A DNA stretch of 64,000 nt from DASXTW01 sp036505215 (GCA_036505215.1 DASXTW010000146.1:1-64000); one strand, 5' to 3'. Positions 53,662-63,151 are shown, counted from the first letter of the stretch. A program made the numbers and translations. The notes: generated from the sequence alone by a model not told the origin.

Positions 53662-55205
53662 ACCGGAGGCACCCCGTGGCGGCGGCCGCTGAACTCTCTG
53701 TCCTTGGTGCGGGCCTGGGCCAGTCGGAGGATCAACTCGTCACGAAGCTCGTCCGGCTGGACCACGGCGTCGACCACGTTCTCCGACGCCAGGTGCACCA
53801 GATCGATGTCCTCCTCGTAGGCGCGCCGCTTGTCCTCGACGAACCGGGCCCGCTCCTCGGGATCCTCGATGGCCTGAATCTTGTTGTAGTAGACGGCGTT
53901 GACGGCCGGCTCGGGACCCATCACCGCTATCCGCGCGGTCGGAAGGGCGATCGTGGCATCCGGCTCGAATCCGGGGCCGGCCATGGCGTACAGGCCCGCC
54001 CCGTACGCCTTCCGGACGATCACGGAGAACTTGGGCACGGTGGCTTCGGAGACCGCGGTGATCAGCTTGGCCCCATGGCGAATGATCCCCTGGCGCTCGA
54101 CCTTCGAACCGATCATGAAGCCGGGGACATCGGCCAGGAAGATCAGCGGGATGTTGAAGGCGTCACACAGCCACACGAAGCGGGCCACCTTGTCGGCCGA
54201 ATCGACGAACAGGACCCCGCCCAGATGGGCAGGCTGGTTCGCCACGATCCCGACGGCGTGCCCGTCTAGCCGGGCCAGTCCCGTGATAGCTTCCTTGGCG
54301 AAGTCCGGCTTGATCTCGAAGAAGGAATCCTCATCGACGATGCCCGCGACCAGGCCGTACATGTCGAAGGCTCTCGACTCCTCTTCCGGGACGATCTCGG
54401 CCAGCGACCCTCGGTAGGCGGGCGGGCGTCCTTCGGCCTGGGGCGGATCCTGCTCGAAGCTCTGAGGGAAGTACGCCAGATACGCTCGGGCTGCCTCGAT
54501 GGCGGCCTTGTCGTCCGGAACACACAGGTCCCCCGACCCGCTCACCTCGCAATGCATGCGCGCCCCGCCCATCTCCTCCAGGCTGACCTTCTCCCCGATG
54601 ACCTCCTCGGCCATCCGCGGAGAGCCCAGGTACATCGAGGCGTTCTTCTCCACCATGAACACCACGTCGCAGAAGGCCGGGATGTACGCACCGCCGGCGG
54701 CCGAGGGGCCGAACAGGCAGCACACCTGGGGGATTCGGCCTGAGGCCTGGACCTGGTTGTAGAAGATCTTGCCGGCGCCGCGCCGGCCCGGGAACATCTC
54801 GACCTGCCGGTCGATCCTCGCCCCCGCCGAGTCGACCAGATAGACCATGGGCATCTTTCGCTTCCGGGCCAGCTCGATGATCCGGATGATCTTCTCGACG
54901 GTGTGCGGTCCCCACGAGCCCGCCTTCACCGTGGGGTCGTTGGCCATGACGGCGACCGGACGGCCGTGGGCCGATCCGACGCCTGTCACCACGGCGTCGG
55001 CGGGCAGGTCGCCCGCGAGAGCCTGAACCAGCAGGCCCTCCTCGGCGAAGCCGCCGGCGTCGTCGAGGAGCAGGCGAATTCGTTCCCGAACGAACAGCTT
55101 CCCCTGCTCGGCGAGCTTCTGCTGGTACTTCTCCGCCCCACCGGCCTTCGTCCGGCTCGCCGCGTCCGCGACCGCCCGGCTCATGTCCCGCCGTTGTTCG
55201 GCCAT
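53658..55205 (-). CDS. Acyl-CoA carboxylase carboxyltransferase subunit (methylcrotonyl-type candidate)
   Basis: 515-aa crotonase-fold carboxyltransferase subunit that receives CO2 from biotin. Seen: the N-domain with VDSAGARIDRQVEMFPGRRGAG and CCLFGPSAAGGAYIPAFCD, and the C-domain with DVPGFMIGSKVERQG and KAYGAGLYAMAGPGFEPD. The segment SAGARIDRQ... is closer to methylcrotonyl-CoA carboxylase beta than to propionyl-type, and the presence of hydratase and lyase genes in the same operon supports this. ATG 55205 gives the start; the longer frame upstream is antisense. First gene of this cluster. Confidence 0.92.
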   Translation of the reverse strand: MAEQRRDMSRAVADAASRTKAGGAEKYQQKLAEQGKLFVRERIRLLLDDAGGFAEEGLLVQALAGDLPADAVVTGVGSAHGRPVAVMANDPTVKAGSWGPHTVEKIIRIIELARKRKMPMVYLVDSAGARIDRQVEMFPGRRGAGKIFYNQVQASGRIPQVCCLFGPSAAGGAYIPAFCDVVFMVEKNASMYLGSPRMAEEVIGEKVSLEEMGGARMHCEVSGSGDLCVPDDKAAIEAARAYLAYFPQSFEQDPPQAEGRPPAYRGSLAEIVPEEESRAFDMYGLVAGIVDEDSFFEIKPDFAKEAITGLARLDGHAVGIVANQPAHLGGVLFVDSADKVARFVWLCDAFNIPLIFLADVPGFMIGSKVERQGIIRHGAKLITAVSEATVPKFSVIVRKAYGAGLYAMAGPGFEPDATIALPTARIAVMGPEPAVNAVYYNKIQAIEDPEERARFVEDKRRAYEEDIDLVHLASENVVDAVVQPDELRDELILRLAQARTKDREFSGRRHGVPPV

Positions 55206-55234
55206 CAACGATGAGTGTATCCCCGGCTGAGGGT

Positions 55235-56710
55235 TCAGCCTGAAGCGAACCGACTGAAGATGGCTCCGTCCCGGTCCTCGTAGATCAGTCGCCAGCCGTG
55301 GGCGTTGTGAAGCGCACCGATGAGCTGCCTCTGCTGACGCCAGCTTGCAACCACGACCTGGATGCTCCAGCGGTCCAGGATGCTTTGCCACGACGTACTC
55401 GCTGCAGACACGGCATCGTAGTCGTGCCAGATCGATTCGCTGAACACCTCGATCCGAGGATCGACGAATGCCTTGCGCTCGGGAAGCGCAAGCTCGAACC
55501 ATGAGCCCCAAATCTGGGGATTGAACATCCGTTCTTCTCCCGGAACGCCGCGGAGGGCCTCCGTGAGCGCTACTGGCGCGTGGTCGAGCAGTCGGCCGTC
55601 ACCCCGCGCCGTACGCCACCAGGGTAGAGACGCAGCCCCGATCATGACGACGATCAGGACCAGGGCCCAATTCAGAGCAGGGAGGCCGCGATTGGCTGGG
55701 CTCGAGGCCGGACTGCTATCGAGCTGGCTCGCCACCACGACGGGCGCCACGAGCGCCCACCAGAAGATCCCTCGCACGGCGAACAGTCCTATGAAGAAAA
55801 AGATGACCAGGGTGAGGAGGGACGGCCACGGAACGCGCCGACCTTGTCTCGCCAACAGCGTGTAAACGGCGGCGGCGGAGAGGAAAAACAGGAAACCAAG
55901 GACGGAGCGCACGCTTGGGGGCCGCCATTCGACGATGGTGTTTGCAATCACGGGGTTCCTCGGTATGCCGAGAGCGTAGAGCCAGACGCGGTATCCAAAA
56001 GGGTTGAGGTTGGCTGCCAGGATCGAGACCAGGGCCACGATCCCCGCTCCGCGGGAAGGTCTTCTCTCGTACCGATCCTCCAGGTAGGCGAGCCCGAGAA
56101 GCAAGGGGCCCAGAAAGAAGCTGCCGTGGACATTGGCCCAAACGAATACGACAAACGGGATCGCCCAAGTCCAGGACGGGTGCTCGACCCGCTTGACGAG
56201 GAGCCAGAGCACCAAGGCAAACAGTGTCAGTCCAAGCAACTGAGGCCGCAAGATCAGACCGCCAAATGAGACGGCAAAGCTACCAAGGGTGAGGATCGCC
56301 GCCTTCTTTGGGCTCAACCCACATGAGCGGCAGGCCAGGAAAACGAAGGAGTAGATGCAGCCGGCCAGGAGCGCGCGCATCGATGTCAGCAACGGCCAGC
56401 CGCCAGCCCGAAAGACCGCTGCGAAGATCACCTGTGCACCCCATTGCTGGTTGAGCCAAGGCGTGCCCGCGGCGGTAAAAGTGAAGACATCCTTCGTCAG
56501 CAACCGATGAGAGTCGAGCATTATTTGGCCGGCACGGATCTGATAGGCCAGGTCAATAGTGGAAAGCTTCGGTCCGAGCAACGCGATGATGGGAAGGGCA
56601 ATGGCCATGAAGACCCAGACGGTCTCCAGACTGAGCCCGCGGGCAAGGGTTTCCTTGAGACCCAGCCTGATTTTCCGATGGGCCTTGACAGGAGTAGCCA
56701 GGTCGTTCAC
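55235..56710 (-). CDS. Polytopic membrane protein, GT-C-like, unrelated in detail to the 18.8/21.3 kb pair
   Basis: 491-aa membrane protein with about ten TM helices and a soluble C-terminal domain (from about residue 370). The first helix begins after ARGLSLETVW, and an extracytoplasmic loop with TKDVFTFTAAGTPWLNQQWGAQ follows, then helices including PFVVFVWANVHGSFFLGPLLL. This layout resembles envelope glycan-type transferases or a YfhO-like protein, but no catalytic motif is certain. ATG 56710. It lies 29 nt upstream of the carboxyltransferase start, same strand, though likely a separate function. Confidence 0.7.
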   Translation of the reverse strand: MNDLATPVKAHRKIRLGLKETLARGLSLETVWVFMAIALPIIALLGPKLSTIDLAYQIRAGQIMLDSHRLLTKDVFTFTAAGTPWLNQQWGAQVIFAAVFRAGGWPLLTSMRALLAGCIYSFVFLACRSCGLSPKKAAILTLGSFAVSFGGLILRPQLLGLTLFALVLWLLVKRVEHPSWTWAIPFVVFVWANVHGSFFLGPLLLGLAYLEDRYERRPSRGAGIVALVSILAANLNPFGYRVWLYALGIPRNPVIANTIVEWRPPSVRSVLGFLFFLSAAAVYTLLARQGRRVPWPSLLTLVIFFFIGLFAVRGIFWWALVAPVVVASQLDSSPASSPANRGLPALNWALVLIVVMIGAASLPWWRTARGDGRLLDHAPVALTEALRGVPGEERMFNPQIWGSWFELALPERKAFVDPRIEVFSESIWHDYDAVSAASTSWQSILDRWSIQVVVASWRQQRQLIGALHNAHGWRLIYEDRDGAIFSRFASG

Positions 56711-56899
56711 ATCGATTCGCTAGCCGAGAGATCCGTGCGCACTAAGGGAGTTCGCCCTCAACTCGTCCACGGTTGAGCGACGGCGGCGCCTCCTGCGGCT
56801 CCGAACCCCTCATGGGCAGGGACGGTCTCCGCACTCGTTATGAGCCTGGGAAGGTATCGGCTTCAGGCCTTCACGCCGTCAGGCGCTGCAGACCGCAGG

Positions 56900-56998
56900 T
56901 CAGCTCCGGGCTTTGCGCAATACCACGAAGAACGCGGCGATCAGCAGGACGATCACGATCACGAGCGCCACGATGCCACCGGTGCTCAACGCGAGCAT
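56900..56998 (-). CDS. 32-residue single-TM small protein
   Basis: A 33-codon ORF too short for usual callers: MLALSTGGIVALVIVIV..., one hydrophobic helix followed by a short basic tail ending LRKARS. A strong ribosome-binding site (GGAGGAGG, about 6 nt before the ATG at 56998) supports translation. It lies 119 nt downstream of tadC on the same strand. It is not a typical Flp pilin (no G/E cleavage site, much too short). Could be a small membrane regulator or KdpF/SpoVM-like peptide; function unknown. Confidence 0.55.
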   Translation of the reverse strand: MLALSTGGIVALVIVIVLLIAAFFVVLRKARS

Positions 56999-57116
56999 TT
57001 CAACCTCCTCCCTCCGTTTGCTGGTGAATCGTTACCCGTTCACTCACCCGATACAAGAATGCCGGCCCTCTTTCTTTCGCAGCGTCGTGATCACGCTACA
57101 TGTCTGGCGATCGAAG

Positions 57117-58040
57117 CTACAGGAAGGTACGGATCAACCGAATGATGCCCGGGCCCACGACCACCACGAACATCGCCGGCAGGATGCAGAAGATCAGCGG
57201 GAACAACAGCTTCACGGGGACCTTCATGGCCTTTTCCTCGGCGAGCTGGCGGCGCTTCGTGCGAAGCTCCTTCGCCTGCCCGCGGAGCACTTTGGCGATG
57301 CTTACACCGAAGATGTCGGCCTGAATCATGGCCAGGACGAAAGCGTTCAACTCGTCCACGTCGGTGCGATCCGCCAGGCTACGCAGAGCATCGATCCGAG
57401 CTACGCCGAGCTGCATCTCCTGCAGCATCCGCCCTAGCTCATCCGAGAGAGGGCCCGGCACGTTCTTCCGGACATGGGACACAGCCGCGTCGAAGCCAAG
57501 ACCGGCCTCCACACTGATCGTAAGCAGGTCCATTGTGTCGGGAAGCGCTCTGCGGATCGTGTCCTGCCGGTTGATGGCTCTCTGTCCCAGTCCGGCTCCC
57601 GGCAAGAGGTAGCCGAACGCCATCAGGAATGCAGCCGCCGCGAGCGTCTTGTTACCGGAGAGTCCGGCCAAGCTACCTAGGACGAGCCCGAGGATCCCCC
57701 CACCAAATGCCCCGAAGACCTTGGTCGCCGCCACTTTCTCGGCATCCCATTTCCCGGGACTTCCGGCAAGGACAAGCTTGCGCGCAATACGCTGTCGCAT
57801 GCCGAGGGGCGTTACCTGTTTGGCCGCTCTCCCCAAGCTGTTTATGAACGGTACCAACACGCGCTGAAGGAACGGCTGTGACAGCTCCTGCTGACGAAGA
57901 TTTGGAATCTCTCCGACTTGGGCGCGAAGGAGCTCCACGGACCTACGGCCCTGAGCAAGCCAGGCATCCAGCACAAAGCCGGCCAGGACAATCGCTCCGA
58001 ACGTCGCGAGAAGGCCGAGGGGCAGATACAGACTAGACAT
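57117..58040 (-). CDS. tadC: Type II/IV secretion inner-membrane platform protein TadC
   Basis: 307-aa T2SF-family membrane protein of the Tad (tight adherence) pilus machine. Seen: an N-terminal TM (PLGLLATFGAIVLAGFVLDAW), a cytoplasmic segment, and the T2SF repeats (IRRALPDTMDLLTISVEAGLGFDAAVSHV) with two C-terminal TM helices. It assembles with TadB as the platform moved by the TadA ATPase. ATG 58040 overlaps the upstream tadB by 8 nt. Last gene in the visible Tad operon, followed after a gap by the 32-residue ORF. Confidence 0.9.
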   Translation of the reverse strand: MSSLYLPLGLLATFGAIVLAGFVLDAWLAQGRRSVELLRAQVGEIPNLRQQELSQPFLQRVLVPFINSLGRAAKQVTPLGMRQRIARKLVLAGSPGKWDAEKVAATKVFGAFGGGILGLVLGSLAGLSGNKTLAAAAFLMAFGYLLPGAGLGQRAINRQDTIRRALPDTMDLLTISVEAGLGFDAAVSHVRKNVPGPLSDELGRMLQEMQLGVARIDALRSLADRTDVDELNAFVLAMIQADIFGVSIAKVLRGQAKELRTKRRQLAEEKAMKVPVKLLFPLIFCILPAMFVVVVGPGIIRLIRTFL

Positions 58041-59925
58041 CGATCTTCACCACTTTTCGGGCCCAGTAGATCCCGATGCTCATCAGCGCGATGGCCAGGC
58101 CCAACATGACGAGGCCGGGGCGAGTGGTCCACAGGAGCCTGATGTAGCCGGGATTGACCTTGGCGATGTAGAGGGTCATGAGGAACGGCAAGGCCACCAG
58201 AATCTTGACTGACAGGCGGCCCTCCGCAGAAAGCACCTTCACCTGTCGCCGCACAGTATCGCGCTCTCTCACCGTCTCGGCGACCGTGTCGAGGATCTCG
58301 GCGAGATTCCCACCCACCTCGCGCTGGACGTTCACGGCCATGATGGCCCACTTGAACTCGTCGGTACCCACCCGTTCGGCGAGGGCATTCATCGCCTCGT
58401 CCACGGGCCTGCCGAGCCGAACCTCGGCGACGACGCGCGTGAACTCGGGGGCCGTCGGGTCTCCGATCTCCTTGGCCACGGTGTCGAGAGCCTGGAGGAA
58501 ACTGTGACCCGCCCGCAATGAGCTGGCCAGGATCATCATCACGTCTGGCAATTGGCTATGCAGGTCGTTGACCCGTTTGTTGAGCTTGAAGCCTAGGTAG
58601 ATCCATGAGATGGCCCCGCCAGCCGCTGCACAGATCAGTGCGAACAAAAGACTCGCAAAGATCAGCTCCCCCAGAAGGCCGGCCGCAAGACCAGCGAGGA
58701 CGCTGGTGGCGACGAACTCGCCGACTCTGACCGGCATTCCTGCCTGCTCGAGTCTGTGCTCGACGGCATCACTGAAGCCTCCGACTTCCGCCAGTTGCTT
58801 CCCGGCTGTCGCTAAGGGGGCGGGGATCCATCCACCCCACCCCTCGAGATCGCCCTCGGCATCGTGTTGCTCTACGAGACTGTCCGACATCGACGGCCCG
58901 GCCATCTTTCTGGCCAGCTCCCGGTCTCGTCGGGCCCGGGTGGCCACTCCGAATGCCATCGTGAAGAGGAGAAAGAGCGCGACGAAAGACAGGCTCAGGG
59001 CGATAGCTATGCCGGACGTCCCCCTCAGGAAGGCGGGAACTCTGGCGGGAGGCGCGATGGCCGGGGGTGATGCTGGATTGAGTATCAGGGAAGAGTCTGA
59101 CCCGAAAGACGTGCTGACCGTTAGCGCCACTTGCGACCCGGGCGCGGAAACGGACCGGTACGTGACCACGTACTGGTGGGATAGCTGCGAGACAAGCGCC
59201 TGGTAGACGGCGGACAGCTGGTTCTGGACGGTCGGCGTGTACGTCCCACCGGTCCGAGTGGCCAGCGCCTGGAGAACAGAAGAATTCGTCTTGCCGCCAA
59301 AGCCGATCGTGTAGATCGCCACTTTCTTCGCCCGGGCCGCCTGGATGGCGGCGTTCAGATCGGCCCGGCTATCGACATCGGCGCCGTCCGTGAGCAGAAC
59401 GATGTTGTGCTGCGCGTCGCCCGCGAACAACTCGCTGGCAGAGACGACCGAGTCGAAGAGCGCGGTTCCGAGCTGTGTCTGGTTGATCCCGGTCAGAGCC
59501 TCGAGGGATGAAGCATGGTCCGCGCTTATCCCCTGGAGGACCCGCGGGTGATCGGCGAACGTGACCAGGCCCAGTGGGATCCCGGGTGCGAGCCTCGCGA
59601 CGAAGTCCCGAGCGGCGGCCACCGCCGCCGCAAGAGGCTCGCCCCTGACGCTGTTGGATGTGTCGAGGGCGAGGATGACGTCGAACCGACGGCCGGTCTG
59701 GGACAGCGTCTCCACGCTCAGGACCTGGGCCCGTCGCCCATTCTCGGTCACCGTGATGCCGTTCGGAGTCACCGGACCGTCGACGGAGACGGTCGTCTCC
59801 ATCTTCGGGTAGCCCTTCGGCTGGACTTCGCGGATGTGAACCGGGGACCCGGCGCGGGCGGAGCCAACCACCCCGAGCAGGACGAAGCAGACAGCCAGCG
59901 AAAGAAGCGAGGCTCTGCGGATCAT
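58033..59925 (-). CDS. tadB: VWA-domain / TadB fusion protein
   Basis: 630-aa protein. An N-terminal Sec signal (SLLSLAVCFVLLGVVGSARA) is followed by a secreted von Willebrand A domain with a complete MIDAS (LALDTSNS at 86-92, LLTDGADVD), then a TM (about 310-332) and a cytoplasmic TadB/T2SF region (PDVMMILASSLRAGHSFLQAL, VNVQREVGGNLAEILDTVA) and two more TM helices. Ordinary TadB (about 300 aa) lacks the VWA part. The VWA domain could bind substrate or adhere outside while the rest works as platform. ATG overlaps the tadA stop (ATGA). Confidence 0.85.
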   Translation of the reverse strand: MIRRASLLSLAVCFVLLGVVGSARAGSPVHIREVQPKGYPKMETTVSVDGPVTPNGITVTENGRRAQVLSVETLSQTGRRFDVILALDTSNSVRGEPLAAAVAAARDFVARLAPGIPLGLVTFADHPRVLQGISADHASSLEALTGINQTQLGTALFDSVVSASELFAGDAQHNIVLLTDGADVDSRADLNAAIQAARAKKVAIYTIGFGGKTNSSVLQALATRTGGTYTPTVQNQLSAVYQALVSQLSHQYVVTYRSVSAPGSQVALTVSTSFGSDSSLILNPASPPAIAPPARVPAFLRGTSGIAIALSLSFVALFLLFTMAFGVATRARRDRELARKMAGPSMSDSLVEQHDAEGDLEGWGGWIPAPLATAGKQLAEVGGFSDAVEHRLEQAGMPVRVGEFVATSVLAGLAAGLLGELIFASLLFALICAAAGGAISWIYLGFKLNKRVNDLHSQLPDVMMILASSLRAGHSFLQALDTVAKEIGDPTAPEFTRVVAEVRLGRPVDEAMNALAERVGTDEFKWAIMAVNVQREVGGNLAEILDTVAETVRERDTVRRQVKVLSAEGRLSVKILVALPFLMTLYIAKVNPGYIRLLWTTRPGLVMLGLAIALMSIGIYWARKVVKIDV

Positions 59926-61244
59926 CGAGCCTTGCTCCTCAACTCCGGCATGAACAGGGGTGAAGGAACGTTGATACCACGATCGTTGAGCTTCTCCATG
60001 AAATGGGGTCGAATGCCTGTGGGCATCAGGTGGCCAAGGAACCGGTCATGCTCGTCGATGCCGGCCTTGAAGTCGAAAAGGAAGATGTCCTGGGTGGTGA
60101 TCATATCGCCCTCCATGCCCACGACCTCGGTTACGTGGGTGAAGCGGCGAGTCCCATCCTTCAGCCGGGCTTGATGAATGATCAGATCGATTGCGGCCGA
60201 GATCTGCTCACGTACTGCCCTGATGGTGATCTCCATTCCGGCCATCAGGGTCATCGTCTCCAATCGCGACAGCACATCTCTCGGCGAGTTCGCGTGGATG
60301 GTCGAGATCGAACCGTCATGCCCTGTGTTCATGGCTTGAAGCATGTCCAGGGCCTCTCCCCCACGGACCTCACCGACCACGATCCGGTCCGGGCGCATGC
60401 GGAGGGCGTTCCGCACCAGGTCCCGGATCGCGACTTCACCCCTCCCCTCGATGTTGGGGGGGCGGGATTCGAGCCGCACCACATGGGGCTGCTGGAGACG
60501 GAGTTCAGCTGCGTCCTCGATCGTGATGATCCGTTCGTCCTCAGGAAGGAAAGAGGAGAGAACATTCAGCGTGGTCGTCTTGCCGGCACCCGTCCCTCCC
60601 GACACAAGGATGTTGACGCGGCCGCGAACGCAGGCGTGCAGAAACCTTGCGACCGGATCGGAGAGCGTGCCGAATGAGATGAGGTCTTCCGCCTCGTACG
60701 GATCCGCGGCGAACTTTCTGATGGTGAGGGCCGGGCCGTCGACGGCGAGCGGCGGGATGATGGCGTTGACCCGGGAACCGTCGGGCAGGCGCGCATCGAC
60801 GTACGGAGAGGATTCGTCGACCCGACGGCCGACTTTGGCCACGATCTTGTCGATAGTGTGGCGAAGCTGATCGACACTGTGGAACCTTGCTCCGGTCCAG
60901 TAGAGCTTGCCTCCTCGTTCCACGTAGATCGAGTCCGGGCCGTTCACCATCACCTCGGTGACCTCGACGTCCCGCACGAACGGCTCCAGGGGCCCCAGTC
61001 CCATGACGCTGTCGCCGATGGACTGGATGATCTGGGCCTTCTCCTGGGCTGCGAGCGGGGCCTGCTCCTCGGCCAGCAGCTCGCGGAGATGCCGCTGAAC
61101 CAGGTTCTGGAGTTCCCGGTCCGATATGGCCGCGTCGTAGAGCTTCGGGCCCAACGTCTCGACCAGGCGTTCCTGTACTCGGCTCCTGATCTCCGAGACT
61201 CGATCGGGTCGATCGGTCTTTGCCAGTCGTTCTGCCAGTGACAC
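59922..61244 (-). CDS. tadA: Tad pilus assembly ATPase TadA/CpaF
   Basis: 440-aa type II/IV secretion ATPase. Seen: an N-terminal helical domain, Walker A GGTGAGKTTTLNVLSS, the Asp-box region, Walker B/His-box with VGEVRGGEALDMLQAMNTGHDGSISTIHANS, and the last VRALREQ-type segment. Powers pilin assembly and retraction in the Tad system. The stop codon overlaps the tadB start. The ATG is 9 nt downstream of the cpaE stop. Length is normal. Confidence 0.95.
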   Translation of the reverse strand: MSLAERLAKTDRPDRVSEIRSRVQERLVETLGPKLYDAAISDRELQNLVQRHLRELLAEEQAPLAAQEKAQIIQSIGDSVMGLGPLEPFVRDVEVTEVMVNGPDSIYVERGGKLYWTGARFHSVDQLRHTIDKIVAKVGRRVDESSPYVDARLPDGSRVNAIIPPLAVDGPALTIRKFAADPYEAEDLISFGTLSDPVARFLHACVRGRVNILVSGGTGAGKTTTLNVLSSFLPEDERIITIEDAAELRLQQPHVVRLESRPPNIEGRGEVAIRDLVRNALRMRPDRIVVGEVRGGEALDMLQAMNTGHDGSISTIHANSPRDVLSRLETMTLMAGMEITIRAVREQISAAIDLIIHQARLKDGTRRFTHVTEVVGMEGDMITTQDIFLFDFKAGIDEHDRFLGHLMPTGIRPHFMEKLNDRGINVPSPLFMPELRSKAR

Positions 61245-61253
61245 GTCGACCTC

Positions 61254-62447
61254 CTATTTCTTCTTGAAGAGCCGGCGTTTCGAATCACTGGGCGCCGGAG
61301 TGTGAACGATAAGCCGGTCAGCGATGCCGAGCACCGCCTTGGAAACGTCCGCCCTGGGCTGATGGATCACAATCGGTAGCCCCATGTTCAGCGAGGTGGG
61401 CACCAGGCGACTGGACGGGATCATGTCGTCAACTCGAAGCTTCACTGCCCGCTGGATCTCGTCTGGCGTCAGACCCACCTTGCTGTCCGCTCGGTTCATG
61501 ACGATCCGGAACCGTTCCTCTGGGTACCCGAGGGAGCGCAGCGTCTTCATTGCCATGCTCAGGTGTCGGACGCCCACGACATCCAGCCCGGTGATGAGAC
61601 ACACCGTGTCGGAAAGGTCGAAGGCGGCCAAGGTGGAGTCCGAGTAATCGGCGGTAGCGTCGATCACCGTGTACTCGAAGGTGCTGCGGAAAGTCCTGAG
61701 GACTTTCCCGACCGCCTCTCCCGAGATGGGTGGAGCGCTCGGGTCCGGAACCGCCCCGAACCCGAACAGGTGATCGTGCAGTTGCTTTCCGAAGGAAAGG
61801 ATCGCTTCCCGATCCGCCTGATCGCCGAGTGCCAGGAAGTCCTGGACTGGGTGTTTCGGTTCGGTGCCGAAGTACGAGAAGACGTCGCCCATCTCGAAGT
61901 CGAAGTCGAGCAACGCGACATCGCTCTTCGAGCGTTCTGCGATCGCGGCGGCCAGGTTGCACGCCAGAAACGTCTTCCCGGTTCCTCCCTTGGAGGAGAA
62001 GACGGAGACGACGCTTCCTTGCGGCCTCGAGTCGCGGGCAGACTCGTCATCGGTGGCGAACGACCGGAGGCTCTTCGACCAGGCCGCCGCGCGAATCAGG
62101 GCGTCGCGAAGCTCCTGGCCGCCTCGAGACAGATCGACCACGTCCCGGATCCCCGCCCGCATCGCGGCAGGCAGGATGCCGTTCAGATTCCTGTCCCTGA
62201 CCAGCACCACGGCGGTGGCCGGGGAGGACCGTCCCACGAACTCGGCCAGCCCGAAGGCCTCCTGCTCCTTGACCGCTGCGGACAGCACCAGGACGTCAGG
62301 CGACACGTGTCCCTCGGAGAGGAGGCCCTCTACCGCGGTGACCGTGGGGACCCACTGGACCGAGTCCGCGTCGATCTCCATGGCTCTGGCCACGTGCTGC
62401 CTGAAGGTCTGGGGAACGCCGACGGCGATGATCCTTGTCTCCCTCAT
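61254..62447 (-). CDS. cpaE: Tad pilus localisation ATPase CpaE/TadZ
   Basis: 397-aa ParA/MinD-type ATPase with a degenerate receiver-like N-terminus (VLVLSAAVKEQEAF, VLVRDRNLNGILPAAMRAGIRDVVDL). The ATPase part has the deviant Walker A VFSSKGGTGKT, LLDFDFEMGDVFSYFG, and DATADYSDSTLAAFDLSD. It positions the Tad complex at the cell pole or other sites. ATG overlaps the cpaB stop by 4 nt. C-terminus has a basic tail RRLFKKK. Very typical for the family. Confidence 0.93.
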   Translation of the reverse strand: MRETRIIAVGVPQTFRQHVARAMEIDADSVQWVPTVTAVEGLLSEGHVSPDVLVLSAAVKEQEAFGLAEFVGRSSPATAVVLVRDRNLNGILPAAMRAGIRDVVDLSRGGQELRDALIRAAAWSKSLRSFATDDESARDSRPQGSVVSVFSSKGGTGKTFLACNLAAAIAERSKSDVALLDFDFEMGDVFSYFGTEPKHPVQDFLALGDQADREAILSFGKQLHDHLFGFGAVPDPSAPPISGEAVGKVLRTFRSTFEYTVIDATADYSDSTLAAFDLSDTVCLITGLDVVGVRHLSMAMKTLRSLGYPEERFRIVMNRADSKVGLTPDEIQRAVKLRVDDMIPSSRLVPTSLNMGLPIVIHQPRADVSKAVLGIADRLIVHTPAPSDSKRRLFKKK

Positions 62448-63151
62448 TTGGTGAACTGACCGAGTGTGACAGGCGGCTGGGCTACGCCTTGCTGGTTGGG
62501 CGGCAGGAGTGTCAGCCAGATCTGGGCCTTTTCCTGGGCAAGGACGACCTTCGCGGCGTCATCCGGCTTCAATTCCAGAGTAACCAGGGCGTTCCCGGTG
62601 GCTGCCGCTCCCCCCGCCGCGCCCGAGGAACCGCTGACCTTGAGCACATGAACGTCTGGAACGAGGGTCGCCGTGAGGGACGTTCCGCCCTTGCTTTCGA
62701 GCGTCGCATAGAGCACCACGTGGTCACCGCCCTGGATGAAACCACTGACCACACGCTGGGGCTCGAGCTGGATCGTCACGGCCTGATAGCCATCACGGAT
62801 CCCGAGCAGACCACCTGTCGCCTGCGTGCTCCCCTGTAGGCGGGCAGAGGCGATCTGCTCACCCCTCAATATGAACGAGGCGGTGGTCCTCCCCTGCAAC
62901 TCTGCCAAAGCCGTGACCGCGCCGTCGATTAGGGCGTCCCTGGGAACGGACAGCGTAGTGAACGCTCCCTCCTGGATGAGGGTGTCGAGCTTCGTCCCCG
63001 ACGGGATATCCTTCTTGGAGACGATGACCGTGACGTTGCTCGCTGCCGGCTTCGCCTCCCTCTTCACTCCCTGGACGTACAGGAAGATGGCTGAGGTCGC
63101 ACCGACTGCGAGCAGCAGTGCCACCGCCATCGCGAGTCCTCTAGGTTTCAT
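62444..63151 (-). CDS. cpaB: Flp pilus assembly protein CpaB (RcpC)
   Basis: 235-aa periplasmic Tad component with a signal anchor (LAMAVALLLAVGATSAIFLYVQGV) and a SAF-type domain (VIVSKKDIPSGTKLDTLIQ), then the extracytoplasmic RcpC domain (RVVSGFIQGGDHVVLYATLES). RcpC contacts the pilus secretin or peptidoglycan. ATG 63151 with AAGGA 5 nt upstream is preferred; the ATG at 63157 is a close alternative. It lies 53 nt after the secreted protein's stop. Confidence 0.9.
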   Translation of the reverse strand: MKPRGLAMAVALLLAVGATSAIFLYVQGVKREAKPAASNVTVIVSKKDIPSGTKLDTLIQEGAFTTLSVPRDALIDGAVTALAELQGRTTASFILRGEQIASARLQGSTQATGGLLGIRDGYQAVTIQLEPQRVVSGFIQGGDHVVLYATLESKGGTSLTATLVPDVHVLKVSGSSGAAGGAAATGNALVTLELKPDDAAKVVLAQEKAQIWLTLLPPNQQGVAQPPVTLGQFTK

